A DNA stretch of 51,076 nt, taken from assembly GCA_041695045.1 (NCBI GenBank), contig JBGFRR010000016.1:1-51076 (forward strand), in the 5' to 3' direction. The position numbers and the translations under genes were made by a program. The DNA comes from JBGFRR01 sp041695045 (lineage in GTDB: Bacteria; Bacteroidota; Ignavibacteria; UBA10030). Of the stretch, positions 9,037 to 16,389 are shown one piece after another. The stretch's first letter is position 1; each line of letters begins with the position of its first letter. The notes under the pieces are model-generated. The model had not been told where the DNA came from. It was given only the letters and a program-made list of their open reading frames with translations, and ran no database searches.

Positions 9037-9756
9037 TTACAGGCTGCGCGACTCGATTATCGATTCAATGGCAACTAGAAGAAGCAAACCCAGGATAGTT
9101 ATGGTTGTTATCAACCAATAGACGAAGCCACCGTATCCATGTTTTCGACCATAAAGAAAAACTATTGTGTGAATAATCGGCATGACTGATGCAAAAGCAG
9201 GTATGACGAAAATCGTGCCTTTCTTTCCCCATCCGTCGACTATCCCAGATAGCCCGAAATGAATTGGGATCATTTCGGGAAGATTAATGTACACCCTAAA
9301 AGTGTTTGCCAGAAGCAAGATGTACGCGATCCACACAATTCCCATCTGAAAACGAAACAATCGAGACGGTTGAACGCTACTCAATTCATCCCGTTTCGTG
9401 GATACGGATCTCTGTTGGTCCATTATGTGCTGCTTGCTGACGAAGCGGCACCAAGATACCACCCCGCATTGTGGACACCGCAACAGCTTCTCTGTTCCCA
9501 AATGGGGGCTGAGAAGCATCGGAGCAATAGTAATCGAAAAAACCTTCTCGCACTGCTGGCACTGGAATGCAGTATTCCTAATATGCCACAGCAGCAGACA
9601 CAATGCGCTCGAAATGATAAGGACAACCGCGGAAACGGGCCCCAGGGCAGGGGGAAACACGAAGATCATCGCGGGCACAATGGCAACGGAACAAATGATA
9701 AAGAGACCGAGAAGAGCGAGCGATTGCTTCCGATATCGTGACTCTGTTTTATTCAC
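9037..9756 (-). CDS. SdpI/DUF1648-like membrane protein with a zinc-ribbon insert
   Basis: 239 residues. Two N-terminal spans, then CQQCEKVF...LRCPQCGVVSWC, two CxxC pairs forming a probable zinc ribbon (residues about 65-105), then the DUF1648 signature 'LPEMIPIHFGLSGIVDGWGKKGT' and two or three further spans. DUF1648 occurs in SdpI, the immunity protein against the SDP toxin of Bacillus subtilis, and in related membrane proteins. Proximity to a RiPP locus and exporter makes a self-protection role possible, but this is inference. The apparent start is a GTG at 9756-9754 that coincides with the left tip of the insertion sequence, so the original 5' end may have been replaced by the IS. Confidence 0.65.
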   Translation of the reverse strand: MNKTESRYRKQSLALLGLFIICSVAIVPAMIFVFPPALGPVSAVVLIISSALCLLLWHIRNTAFQCQQCEKVFSITIAPMLLSPHLGTEKLLRCPQCGVVSWCRFVSKQHIMDQQRSVSTKRDELSSVQPSRLFRFQMGIVWIAYILLLANTFRVYINLPEMIPIHFGLSGIVDGWGKKGTIFVIPAFASVMPIIHTIVFLYGRKHGYGGFVYWLITTITILGLLLLVAIESIIESRSL

Positions 9757-10946
9757 TGATGTTACGCATGAGGGGGGTTTTCCGTATTTTCAGGAGTAGA
9801 ATAGATTGTCTTGGCTATCCACATTGGCATTCACAAGCAATTGGAGACAGAACTCATGGACAAAGCGATGTTAGACTTCTACTCCAACGTGATTCTGAGC
9901 TCATTTTCTCGGTTGACAGCAACCAGTGCTTCGGCGTTGACCGATGGAGACATCAGCCACGACCGCGTGACCCGGTTCTTGAGTTCGGAACCGAAGACGT
10001 CGCGGGATCTTTGGTACCGCGTCAAGCCGCTGGTGCGGTCAATCCAAAATGATGAGGGTATCATCATCGCTGACGACACGATTGGTGAGAAGCCGTATAT
10101 GGATGAGAACGAGATCGTTTGCTGGCATTACGACCATACCAAGGGACGAATGGTCAAAGGGATCAATATGCTCTCCGTCTTGTACCATAGTAAGGAGGTC
10201 ACGCTACCTGTTGGCTATGCGATTGTGGCCAAGACCGAAACGATCGTTGATCCACAAACTGGCCAGACCAAGCGTGTCAGTCCCGTCACCAAGAACGAAC
10301 TCTTCCGCCAGCTGTTGCGCTTCTGTGTGAAAAATGTGCCCTTTCGCTATGTTTTCAGCGATGTCTGGTATGCTTCTGCTGAGAACATGAAATACATTCG
10401 GCGAGACCTCAAGCGTCACTTTATCATGCCGTTGAAGAGCAATCGCAAGGTTGCTCTCTCTGCCCAGGACAAACGTCGAGGGAAGTACGTGACAGTCGAA
10501 ACGCTGCCACTCAAGGACTCCACGACTGCTATGGTCTATCTCGAAGAAGTTCCCTTTGTCCTTCTGCTTCTTCGTCAAGTCTTTACAAACAAAGACGGTT
10601 CGACCGGCATTCTGTACCTTGTTAGCAATGATACAACACTCACGTATGATACCATGACTGATCTCTATCAAAAACGATGGAAGATCGAAGAATACCACAA
10701 AGCCTTGAAGCAACAATGTGCCTTGACGCGGTCGCCCGCTCGAACGGTGGTCACACAATCATCTCACATCTTCGGCTCGTTGTGTGCCTTCATCAAACTG
10801 GAAATGCTGAGGATGATTACCGCCGTTTCGTATGAAGGACTCAAATTGAATCTTTACCTTCATGCCCTCAAGACCGCATTCAAGCATCTGAGATCTTTAC
10901 AACCGTTGGATTGGGCCTCAAAACCCATCTTTGCGTAACATCAGCG
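9754..10946 (+). mobile_element. IS4-type insertion sequence
   Basis: About 1.19 kb with one transposase gene. The left end CACTGATGTTACGCATG (from 9754) and the inverted right end, CGCTGATGTTACGCAAAG (to 10946), match at 14 of the first 15 positions. Further G-rich similarity follows inside (GGGGTTTT against GGGTTTTG). No convincing target-site duplication is visible next to either tip, which suggests later rearrangement or that the exact tips differ by a few bases. The element abuts the SdpI-like gene start. Confidence 0.8.
9856..10938 (+). CDS. IS4-type DDE transposase
   Basis: 360 residues from the ATG at 9856, which has GGAG nine bases upstream; a TTG at 9811 is an alternative. It carries a DDE catalytic set: Asp in 'IIIADDTIGEKPY', Asp in 'FRYVFSDVWYAS', and Glu in 'YQKRWKIEEYHKALKQ', which has the Y-(2)-R-(3)-E-(6)-K pattern of IS4-like enzymes. 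'WHYDHTKGRMVKGINML' after the first Asp is typical of one IS4/IS701-related group. Length and motifs are complete, so it is probably active or was until recently. Exact IS family placement would need a database comparison. Confidence 0.9.
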   Translation: MDKAMLDFYSNVILSSFSRLTATSASALTDGDISHDRVTRFLSSEPKTSRDLWYRVKPLVRSIQNDEGIIIADDTIGEKPYMDENEIVCWHYDHTKGRMVKGINMLSVLYHSKEVTLPVGYAIVAKTETIVDPQTGQTKRVSPVTKNELFRQLLRFCVKNVPFRYVFSDVWYASAENMKYIRRDLKRHFIMPLKSNRKVALSAQDKRRGKYVTVETLPLKDSTTAMVYLEEVPFVLLLLRQVFTNKDGSTGILYLVSNDTTLTYDTMTDLYQKRWKIEEYHKALKQQCALTRSPARTVVTQSSHIFGSLCAFIKLEMLRMITAVSYEGLKLNLYLHALKTAFKHLRSLQPLDWASKPIFA

Positions 10947-11320
10947 GTCATGAATCCTGGCTTCACCACGCCGGATGAAAAAAGTGCTTAAATATTCCAA
11001 ATTTTCAAAGATTCACTCTTTTTTCATAGCAGTTATTCATATTACAAGAATCGCCATCGTAACACCTAGATTTGACACGGTACCACCTTTACCACTTGCC
11101 TAAGACTGGCTCCTGACTCGATCTCAAAAAAAATGATCTTGTGCATTGGTACAGCTCTTTGCCGAACATCGTGCACGTGGGCTGCCCCCTCGGCGCAACA
11201 GCAAAAGACTGCATTTCGCGCCCTAGTGGCAGAATTCGGTAAGTAAGTTCTATCCGCTCCTGCGAAGACAATTGATGAGACAAGCCCCTGACTGTGCACG
11301 ATGTCGGCGCACACACCACG
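10947..11320. other. Non-coding stretch between IS and RiPP precursor
   Basis: No supported gene. Two overlapping minus-strand frames of about 80 codons (11066-11314, 11089-11331) disagree with each other. One contains a protein-like stretch, 'QERIELTYRILPLGREMQ', that might be a gene relic. GAAAAAAGTG at about 10977-10986 is repeated in inverted form (CACTCTTTTTTC) about 30 bases later and could form a hairpin ending transcription from the RiPP side. Confidence 0.4.
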
Positions 11321-11521
11321 CTAGCCAACAACTGCCGCGGTCTCCCAAATGAACACTCCCACTCCCACCATTTGCCACACGCCAGCGTAACTTACTGCGG
11401 CAAGGAAAGTTACAGCCGCGACCACGGTAACTGCGGCAAAGATTACCGCAACGAATGCTGCGGCAGGGGTCATATCATTTCCCCCAACTGCCTCTATCGT
11501 TGGCGATTCATACCCAATCAT
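11321..11521 (-). CDS. Putative RiPP precursor peptide (YxxP...GG leader)
   Basis: 66 residues. The leader 'MIGYESPTIEAVGGND' has a YxxPxI element followed by Gly-Gly. YxxP-type leaders are what PqqD-like recognition domains bind in several RiPP families, and GG is a frequent leader end. The following part is extremely rich in Ala/Val and hydrophobic throughout (about 50 residues, including 'FAAVTVVAAVTFLAAVSYAG' and 'VWQMVGVGVFIWETAAVVG'), like a membrane-active peptide. An exceptionally strong ribosome site (AAAGGAGGTGAT) lies eight bases before the ATG, as expected for a highly expressed precursor. The gene for a PqqD fusion protein is 140 bases upstream on the same strand. No Cys, so not a sactipeptide or lanthipeptide; the chemistry is unknown. 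Confidence 0.6.
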   Translation of the reverse strand: MIGYESPTIEAVGGNDMTPAAAFVAVIFAAVTVVAAVTFLAAVSYAGVWQMVGVGVFIWETAAVVG

Positions 11522-11526
11522 GTCTT

Positions 11527-11540
11527 ATCACCTCCTTTCT
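11527..11540 (-). promoter_or_regulatory. Near-consensus ribosome binding site of the precursor peptide gene
   Basis: On the minus strand AGAAAGGAGGTGAT, almost the full complement of the 16S rRNA 3' end, placed just before the ATG at 11521. It is by far the strongest such site in the window and supports this small frame as a real, highly translated gene. Confidence 0.75.
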
Positions 11541-11662
11541 GGTAAGTGTTTTATAGACGCTGTCAATAATAGTTGAACCGTAACAGCATTCACTCTGGCC
11601 CAGATCCAGTTGCTCTGATCGGGCATTCATGATCCACGCCTGTGCAAATGGAATCGCTTGTG

Positions 11663-12556
11663 CTATTCCCTCCCGATTGCAACAAATGCATTCTTTCTTA
11701 CCTTTTCGATGTGAGCCAAAAGCTCGGGCTTGTAGAACCACGATAGCACTCGAATGTCACCATCTACTCCCAATTCGCTCTGAAACTCCCCTTCGAGCCT
11801 GAATCCAAGCTTCTCAAGGATCTTTTCGAGTTCTGCGTCCATTTTCTCATTTTTCAACTCACATAGCTTCACCTTTGCAATAGGTCTTACGGCTAGATAG
11901 AGCAGACTATCAAGACAATACGTTAGGAATTCTTTGGAGAACTTCTTTGGACACCTGATCTGCTTGATCATAGCTGCTGACTCATTAGGAAGAATGGGCA
12001 TGGAAATGCTTATAAGCCCTTGAATTGTCTGATCCTTCATGAGCAAAAAGAAATCCTCCACAAAAGAGAAAAGCTTTTGCCGCAAACCTACTTCACCATA
12101 TTCACCAGGGACGATAAGAGGGCTCTTATGGAAAGAGTAGTCATCTCCGTGCGACTGGTCCCTGTCTTCGAGAAATTTGTAGATCAACCCGTGGTCACTC
12201 TCTTGAGCAATCTGCATCACAAAACTATCTGCAAGGGGTTCTTGTTTCATATACAAAAATGGATTCTCTCCTTCCCATTCTACTATGCCAAGTCGTGAGA
12301 AGCCTGCAACCATTTTCTTGACATCATTCAGAATGACTTCCCCCTTTACCTGCGGATATCGACTGCGCATGGTTCTCTCAATATCGTCCAGCGTATTAGA
12401 TCCGTCACACAGTCGCAGAATTTCTTTGCCCGTGCGATTGATGATTAGCTCCCGTGTTTCGGGATGGTGCTTAGGAATGAATGTCCAATATCCCTCTTTC
12501 TCTTCACGTTGATACAAAACGTTCTCGTTTCGGAAAATGGGTTTGCCGTTGCGCAT
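11663..12556 (-). CDS. PqqD-like (RRE) domain fused to a GNAT-like domain
   Basis: 297 residues. Residues about 20-100 form a PqqD-like winged domain: after 'EEKEGYWTFIPKHHPETRE' comes 'INRTGKEILRLCDGSNTLDDIERTM...YPQVKGEVILNDVKKMVAGFSRLGIVEW', the usual PqqD order. PqqD domains bind RiPP leader peptides and present them to radical-SAM enzymes. The remainder (residues about 115-290) has a GNAT-like outline ('MQIAQESDHGLIYKFLED' ... 'LEKLGFRLEGEFQSELGVDGDIRVLSWFYKP'), possibly an acyltransferase that decorates the peptide. The upstream gene is a truncated radical-SAM enzyme (14-base gap) and the downstream gene is the precursor. The C-terminal domain assignment is tentative. Confidence 0.65.
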   Translation of the reverse strand: MRNGKPIFRNENVLYQREEKEGYWTFIPKHHPETRELIINRTGKEILRLCDGSNTLDDIERTMRSRYPQVKGEVILNDVKKMVAGFSRLGIVEWEGENPFLYMKQEPLADSFVMQIAQESDHGLIYKFLEDRDQSHGDDYSFHKSPLIVPGEYGEVGLRQKLFSFVEDFFLLMKDQTIQGLISISMPILPNESAAMIKQIRCPKKFSKEFLTYCLDSLLYLAVRPIAKVKLCELKNEKMDAELEKILEKLGFRLEGEFQSELGVDGDIRVLSWFYKPELLAHIEKVRKNAFVAIGRE

Positions 12557-12569
12557 AACTAAGTTCCTT

Positions 12570-13313
12570 TCAGTTTTGAAACAAGTGTGTATCGATAATA
12601 TCTATCGATATAGGCTCGTCATGCCAAACACGTGGTATTCCCTTTTCCTCTCTCCCCATGTCAACAACGGAAAGAACTCTAGCAGCCAGTCTCTTGACTT
12701 CATCGCGCTCCCAAATCCTGGGAAGTCCTGCGTCCCAGTATTCGCTGAATCGATGTTTGCGAACATTTCCAACGATGAGCGGAATATACGGTGACGCGTC
12801 AATCGATCCGTCAGCCTTGATGTTCGCAAATGCTACGCAGTGCTGTACAACTGTTCTGAATCGAATGAGATGATCAACAGGATCCCCCCATTCAACTTGC
12901 GCGGGCGTACATTGACTAAATTTCAACCGATAGGCGGCGGAAACGAGGGCACGATATTGCAAAGACGAAGGGACAATGTGCTCATGAGATAGACTTCTAC
13001 CAAGAAGCATCAGCGGTTGGACGCGAAAATCCTTAACGCCAAGTCGGGCACAAAGATTATAGGCATCTTCGACTTCGGCAAAATTGAATGCCGTCGGGCA
13101 AAAGGCGACGCTGATGTCGCTGAACCCGGCCTCACGAAAGTTCACTATTGCGGCAATAGCTCGCTCAAACGATTGAGGCTTTTGTCGCAGCGTCTCATGG
13201 CTTGCAGCCCTGGCGCCATCGATGCTGACTTGTACCCTATTGACACCGCTGTCACGCAATGACTGCCACGCCACCATACCAAAGAATGCCGAACATCCAA
13301 AGGTTGTTGACAA
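12570..13313 (-). pseudogene. Radical SAM/SPASM-type enzyme lacking its N-terminal third
   Basis: Radical-SAM sequence is recognisable from 'LRDSGVNRVQVSIDGARAAS' onward ('VQVSIDGA' is the beta-strand with the SIDG motif). It ends in a SPASM-like tail with 'NIKADGSIDASPYIPLIVGN' and 'EYWDAGLPRIW'. The N-terminal region with the CxxxCxxC cluster that binds S-adenosylmethionine is absent: upstream of about 13257 the DNA is instead a piece of an ABC exporter gene. The SPASM-like part has only one Cys in the usual cluster region, so its auxiliary cluster may never have been present. Without the SAM cluster the product cannot be a working enzyme, so the RiPP locus is probably dead or depends on another copy elsewhere. 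Confidence 0.75.
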
Positions 13314-13349
13314 CCAAAACCGAAATACCAGAAAATTGGTTGATCATGA
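13257..13349 (-). pseudogene. Internal fragment of an ABC exporter gene
   Basis: These 93 bases match 7540-7632, inside the ABC exporter permease, at roughly 90 percent identity. Read on the minus strand they encode MINQFSGISVLVVNNLWMFG followed by ILWYGG, as in the exporter. The match ends exactly where the radical-SAM sequence begins, so this is a deletion or recombination join. The differences from 7540-7632 mean it came from a related second exporter and not from a copy error in assembly. Confidence 0.85.
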
Positions 13350-13397
13350 GCTGCACTCCTCAGGTTGGTGAAATGATGAGGCACTTGAAAAACTCTC

Positions 13398-14813
13398 TTA
13401 GTTTTCATACATAATTCTCAAAACAACCACGCCCCGGGACGGAATACTTGCCGAATAAAGTGTCATTGACCCCAGGTCCTTACATTCCCATACGTCCCTG
13501 ACTTGCGCTTCACCTTCGATACCCAGGGTAGCTGCAAAACTGACACTCCTCGTTGTGGCAACAGACTCACGATTGAACAATGCAACAATCCAGGTTCCGT
13601 CCGACATTTGGCCTTTCCATATCTGGCTGTTTTGACTTGTAGGATTGTTATCCAGAGGTTTTCCGACAAAGCCATCACGGTTAAGTGCCAGCATCTCCTC
13701 GTTTTGATATAACCAGAGATTATTACCGATAGTATTGTACTGATCTGAGACACCCAGCGGTCCGCCGGCAATCAGGTGCTGGGTTATGACTGATTTCCGC
13801 TCGTCGTCATTGCCAAATGTGTTCAACCGGATAAAATCCCCGCACAGGATCACTTTACCTCTTCCCGCAATAGATGACCAGTAGGCATAACCATCCATTG
13901 GGTTAGCCCATTGAGACCACCAAGGGCGCCGATTGCCTCTGTTGTCTTCACTGAAACGATACCATCCACCTGTCAATACATCCTCATTGATGCGAATCAT
14001 GTGGCTGTACCGTTGTTCCACTTCAGCTTCGTTTTTGAGGTGGGGCATGACAGCCTTAAACAACACACCATTTGCATCCGCGGCCTCTCTTATCCAACGC
14101 ATCGCCGTTTCATAATATGCGCGCGGTCTTTGGGGACCTGTTACTCCAAGATTTTTGTCAAAGCCATCTTCAAACCAGGAAAGGAAATCGACATTTAGAA
14201 ATTTGATTCCCATGTCGGCCCAATGCTGGACTCTACCTTTTACATACTTTTCTGCGCCGGCACGATCGACTTGCACCCAGGTAAACCACAACGTTTTTTC
14301 ATTCAGGTCAACAATGTGTCCGAGAGGAATACTCGTTCCTTTAATGGTTGCACCCGCTTCCACTGCTTGCTTATGTACCCAGAGGGGATTGTCGTACATC
14401 CCAAGTTTCATTCCCCGACTTGCAAGGTGGGCCGCCCACCAGGCGTAATCGTTCTTCCAATGCTTCGAATGTTTCACTCTGTACCCATATTCATTGAGTT
14501 GAGAAACATCGCCCCAGCCATCCATAGCAATCATGTCATAGCCGTAAGGCAGCAGATTTTGCTCGACCCAATTGACATTCGCCATCAACGATTCTTCAGA
14601 AATGTAATTTTCCTCATTATCCGGCCTTAAGATGTGGTATTCATACACGCTCCAGTATAATGGCGCTTTAAAAGGGTTTTCTGGAAGCTCAGGAGGTTCA
14701 ATCTTACCGGTATTGTTACTATTCGTGGCAGTGGGATCGGATGTACAAGTGATAAACACAAGCAGCCACAATCCTGGTACAGCCAACAAGTATTTTCGTG
14801 GGATTGACTTCAT
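13398..14813 (-). CDS. GH27-like alpha-galactosidase lipoprotein
   Basis: 471 residues. A lipoprotein signal (LLAVPGLWLLVFITC, acceptor Cys at about 23) is followed by a Ser/Thr/Asn-rich linker. A (beta/alpha)8 glycosidase domain of clan-D type follows: 'YGYDMIAMDGWGD', 'GMKLGMYDNPLWVH' and 'MGIKFLNVDFLSWFEDG', where Asp in 'LNVDFLSW' is at the position of the usual nucleophile. A C-terminal beta-sandwich ('SDGTWIVALFNRESVATTRSVSF') completes the GH27 arrangement. Expected role: release of alpha-linked galactose or a related sugar outside the cytoplasm. It stands alone, between the RiPP remnants and an XRE gene, with no transport genes beside it. Family is secure to clan level, substrate is not. 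Confidence 0.75.
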   Translation of the reverse strand: MKSIPRKYLLAVPGLWLLVFITCTSDPTATNSNNTGKIEPPELPENPFKAPLYWSVYEYHILRPDNEENYISEESLMANVNWVEQNLLPYGYDMIAMDGWGDVSQLNEYGYRVKHSKHWKNDYAWWAAHLASRGMKLGMYDNPLWVHKQAVEAGATIKGTSIPLGHIVDLNEKTLWFTWVQVDRAGAEKYVKGRVQHWADMGIKFLNVDFLSWFEDGFDKNLGVTGPQRPRAYYETAMRWIREAADANGVLFKAVMPHLKNEAEVEQRYSHMIRINEDVLTGGWYRFSEDNRGNRRPWWSQWANPMDGYAYWSSIAGRGKVILCGDFIRLNTFGNDDERKSVITQHLIAGGPLGVSDQYNTIGNNLWLYQNEEMLALNRDGFVGKPLDNNPTSQNSQIWKGQMSDGTWIVALFNRESVATTRSVSFAATLGIEGEAQVRDVWECKDLGSMTLYSASIPSRGVVVLRIMYEN

Positions 14814-14860
14814 AATGGAGAGACAAAAATACGACTTATCCCTTTAATAAACTGAAACAA

Positions 14861-14895
14861 AAAAGCCCCCCTTTGTACAGATCAAGGGGGACTCT
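14861..14895 (-). terminator. Rho-independent terminator (minus strand)
   Basis: CCCCCTT (14867-14873) pairs with AAGGGGG (14884-14890) across a ten-base loop. On the minus strand the stem is followed by CTTTTTTGTTTC. It would stop transcripts arriving from the hydrogenase-side operon before the GH27-like gene. Confidence 0.75.
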
Positions 14896-14953
14896 CAATC
14901 AGACGTCGGGTCGGATAGAAATTCCCTTAATCAATAAAAATCAAGCGAAAAAA

Positions 14954-15035
14954 TGTGACCTGCCATGTCACATCGGGCGAACAATGTGACCTCCTATGTC
15001 ACATTGTGGGACAAAAAGTGAACTGGCAGGTCACA
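14954..15035. promoter_or_regulatory. Three phased palindromic operators upstream of the XRE gene
   Basis: TGTGACCTGCCATGTCACA (14954-14972), TGTGACCTCCTATGTCACA (14985-15003) and AGTGAACTGGCAGGTCACA (15017-15035) share TGTGAC-N7-GTCACA. They begin 31 and 32 bases apart, three helical turns, so all face one side of the DNA. They end 25 bases before the XRE start codon, so autoregulation by that protein is the simplest reading. The 9-base gap between TGTGA and TCACA is wider than in CRP sites (6). Confidence 0.7.
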
Positions 15036-15060
15036 CTTCTCCGCACTGGAGGGGAGAACC

Positions 15061-15423
15061 ATGGATCTCGGCACTTCACTCAAAGCCTATCGCACCGGGC
15101 ACAGCTTGACGCAGAAGGAAATGGCTGAAAAGTTAAATGTGAGTCGCGAACATTATTCCCGGCTCGAGCGAGATATGAGAAGACCTTCGATAGAGTTACT
15201 GGAGAGAATCTGCGCTTCTACGGGTGTCCCCTTCGCTGCGTCAGGAGGATCGGAAGGAATTACTGAGATTGATGAAACGAATGCTGATTGCGTAGCTGTT
15301 CCTCCTCCCGCTTCGGGGCAAGTGCCAGCAGGTAACAACGGAACTGGCCGATCTGGTCAAAGCCAAGAGAGGAATTCTTTCTCCCGTTCGGTGCGGGATC
15401 AAGATGGCATTACCAGCGCGTAG
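15061..15423 (+). CDS. XRE-family HTH regulator (C-terminus possibly frameshifted)
   Basis: The first 53 residues are a classic Cro/CI helix-turn-helix: 'LKAYRTGHSLTQKEMAEKLNVSREHYSRLERDMRRPSIELLERIC'. The ATG at 15061 has GGAGGGG before it. After residue 55 the frame turns Gly/Ser/Pro-rich and antisense-like. A one-base shift there gives 'RVSPSLRQEDRKELLRLMKR' plus a few residues and a stop at about 15295, which looks far more like a real end (a dimerising helix) and would make a protein of about 78 residues. The frame read here also overlaps the convergent hydrogenase protease gene by 14 bases. Probably binds the three palindromes just upstream and controls itself; other targets unknown. 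Confidence 0.75.
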   Translation: MDLGTSLKAYRTGHSLTQKEMAEKLNVSREHYSRLERDMRRPSIELLERICASTGVPFAASGGSEGITEIDETNADCVAVPPPASGQVPAGNNGTGRSGQSQERNSFSRSVRDQDGITSA

Positions 15424-16000
15424 CTTGGCGGACGTTCATCACGCTCGTGAAATGGCCGTCGACTTTTCTTCCAGAAAAACCATAATCTCGGCTGATCAAC
15501 TCGCTGGCGTCGCGAACAGAAGTGGAGATCGATTCCGACAGACCCGACTGAATGTGTGGCGGGATACTCTCGACCTGACAGGCGATGACCCGCACGTTCA
15601 CACCTTTGTCCTTCAACTCCTTTGCGAGATTGGAGGATGGTGCCTGATGCAGAGAGAAGTCGTCGGTTTTCTGAAACGGGATATCTTCCAAGGGGATTTC
15701 AAACACCTCACCCGGAGTTCTCCCTTTGTCGACAGCATCAACGATGACAATCTGCTCCGGCAGTGTACTGCTAAGGTAGAGGGTAAAGAGAATCTTCCGC
15801 ACACCCGTTCCGACATCCATCACATAGACATCCTCCGGAACGTCGTAGAGCTTTGAAAGATCGTCGATAACTGCCGGACCGAAACCATCATCACCAAACA
15901 GACGATTGCCACAGCCGAGGATCAGTACTCGTTTAGTGCAGAAATCGGGAAGAAAGTCATCCCGACCTGCACCCAGAACCGACTCATTGTTCTCTGACAT
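15410..16000 (-). CDS. [NiFe]-hydrogenase maturation endopeptidase (M52 family)
   Basis: 196 residues. 'VLILGCGNRLFGDDGFGPAVIDDL' carries the M52 signature (GNxLxGDDGFG), with the metal-binding Asp in GDDG. Further conserved points are 'IVIVDAVDKG' and 'SLHQAP', where a His ligand is expected. Enzymes of this family (HyaD, HybD, HycI, FrhD) trim the C-terminal peptide of the hydrogenase large subunit after nickel insertion. The adjacent large subunit (16390-17832) has about 25 residues after its last metal-binding motif, so it needs such a protease. Last gene of the long minus-strand operon; the C-terminus beyond about residue 150 is less conserved. Confidence 0.88.
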   Translation of the reverse strand: MSENNESVLGAGRDDFLPDFCTKRVLILGCGNRLFGDDGFGPAVIDDLSKLYDVPEDVYVMDVGTGVRKILFTLYLSSTLPEQIVIVDAVDKGRTPGEVFEIPLEDIPFQKTDDFSLHQAPSSNLAKELKDKGVNVRVIACQVESIPPHIQSGLSESISTSVRDASELISRDYGFSGRKVDGHFTSVMNVRQATRW

Positions 16001-16024
16001 ATCCTCAATCTGGCGTGGTGAGCA

Positions 16025-16300
16025 TTACGCAGCAGGCAGTTCTTTTTTAGTCAGGAGGACATTGTAAAGCCAACCGAAGATCAATCCTACAACGGCGCCG
16101 TCGATCAGAGCATACAGTGTGCCCACTATCAGGTCGATGAACGTACCATTTGCGTGGTAACCTGGATAGACAGATGCGATCACCTCAAGAAACTTCACGG
16201 CGTAGGTTGACCAGATCAGGTTGGCGAGGCCAGTAACAAACATTGCCCCTCCCCAGAGCAAACCCGTGGTGAGGGCGAGCGCTTTGACGTTTAACTTCAT
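16025..16300 (-). CDS. DUF5676-like small membrane protein
   Basis: 91 residues from the ATG at 16300, with a good ribosome site (AAGGAG). Two to three membrane spans: 'ALALTTGLLWGGAMFVTGLANL', then 'FIDLIVGTLYALIDGAVVGLIFGWLYNVLL'. The motif 'YPGYHANGTFIDLIVGTLYALIDG' is shared with small proteins labelled DUF5676 or, by some pipelines, bacteriophage holin. A phage role is unlikely here: it sits between the hydrogenase large subunit and its maturation protease. Function unknown; longer upstream starts read back through the spacer and are rejected. Confidence 0.65.
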   Translation of the reverse strand: MKLNVKALALTTGLLWGGAMFVTGLANLIWSTYAVKFLEVIASVYPGYHANGTFIDLIVGTLYALIDGAVVGLIFGWLYNVLLTKKELPAA

Positions 16301-16389
16301 GACTTCTTCTCCTTTCCTTTGGAATGGTGAAATTATGGAGGGCGACAAGATTTGTGGCGAGTGAAGTCGAATCTCTCGTCGCCCTATGT

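Noticed and set aside
11066..11331. Two overlapping minus-strand frames of about 80 codons upstream of the IS
   Set aside because: They contradict each other, neither has a good ribosome site or a family match. One may hold a relic but not a supportable gene.
14954..15035. CRP/FNR binding sites
   Set aside because: The half-sites TGTGA/TCACA are separated by 9 bases, whereas CRP sites have 6, and three phased copies suit the local XRE protein better.
14941..15040. Repeats considered as a CRISPR array
   Set aside because: Units are 19 bases, palindromic, about 12 bases apart and end just before a regulator gene; they are operators, not repeats with spacers.
16025..16300. Phage holin, as similar small proteins are sometimes labelled
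   Set aside because: No phage genes are near; the gene lies inside a hydrogenase operon.
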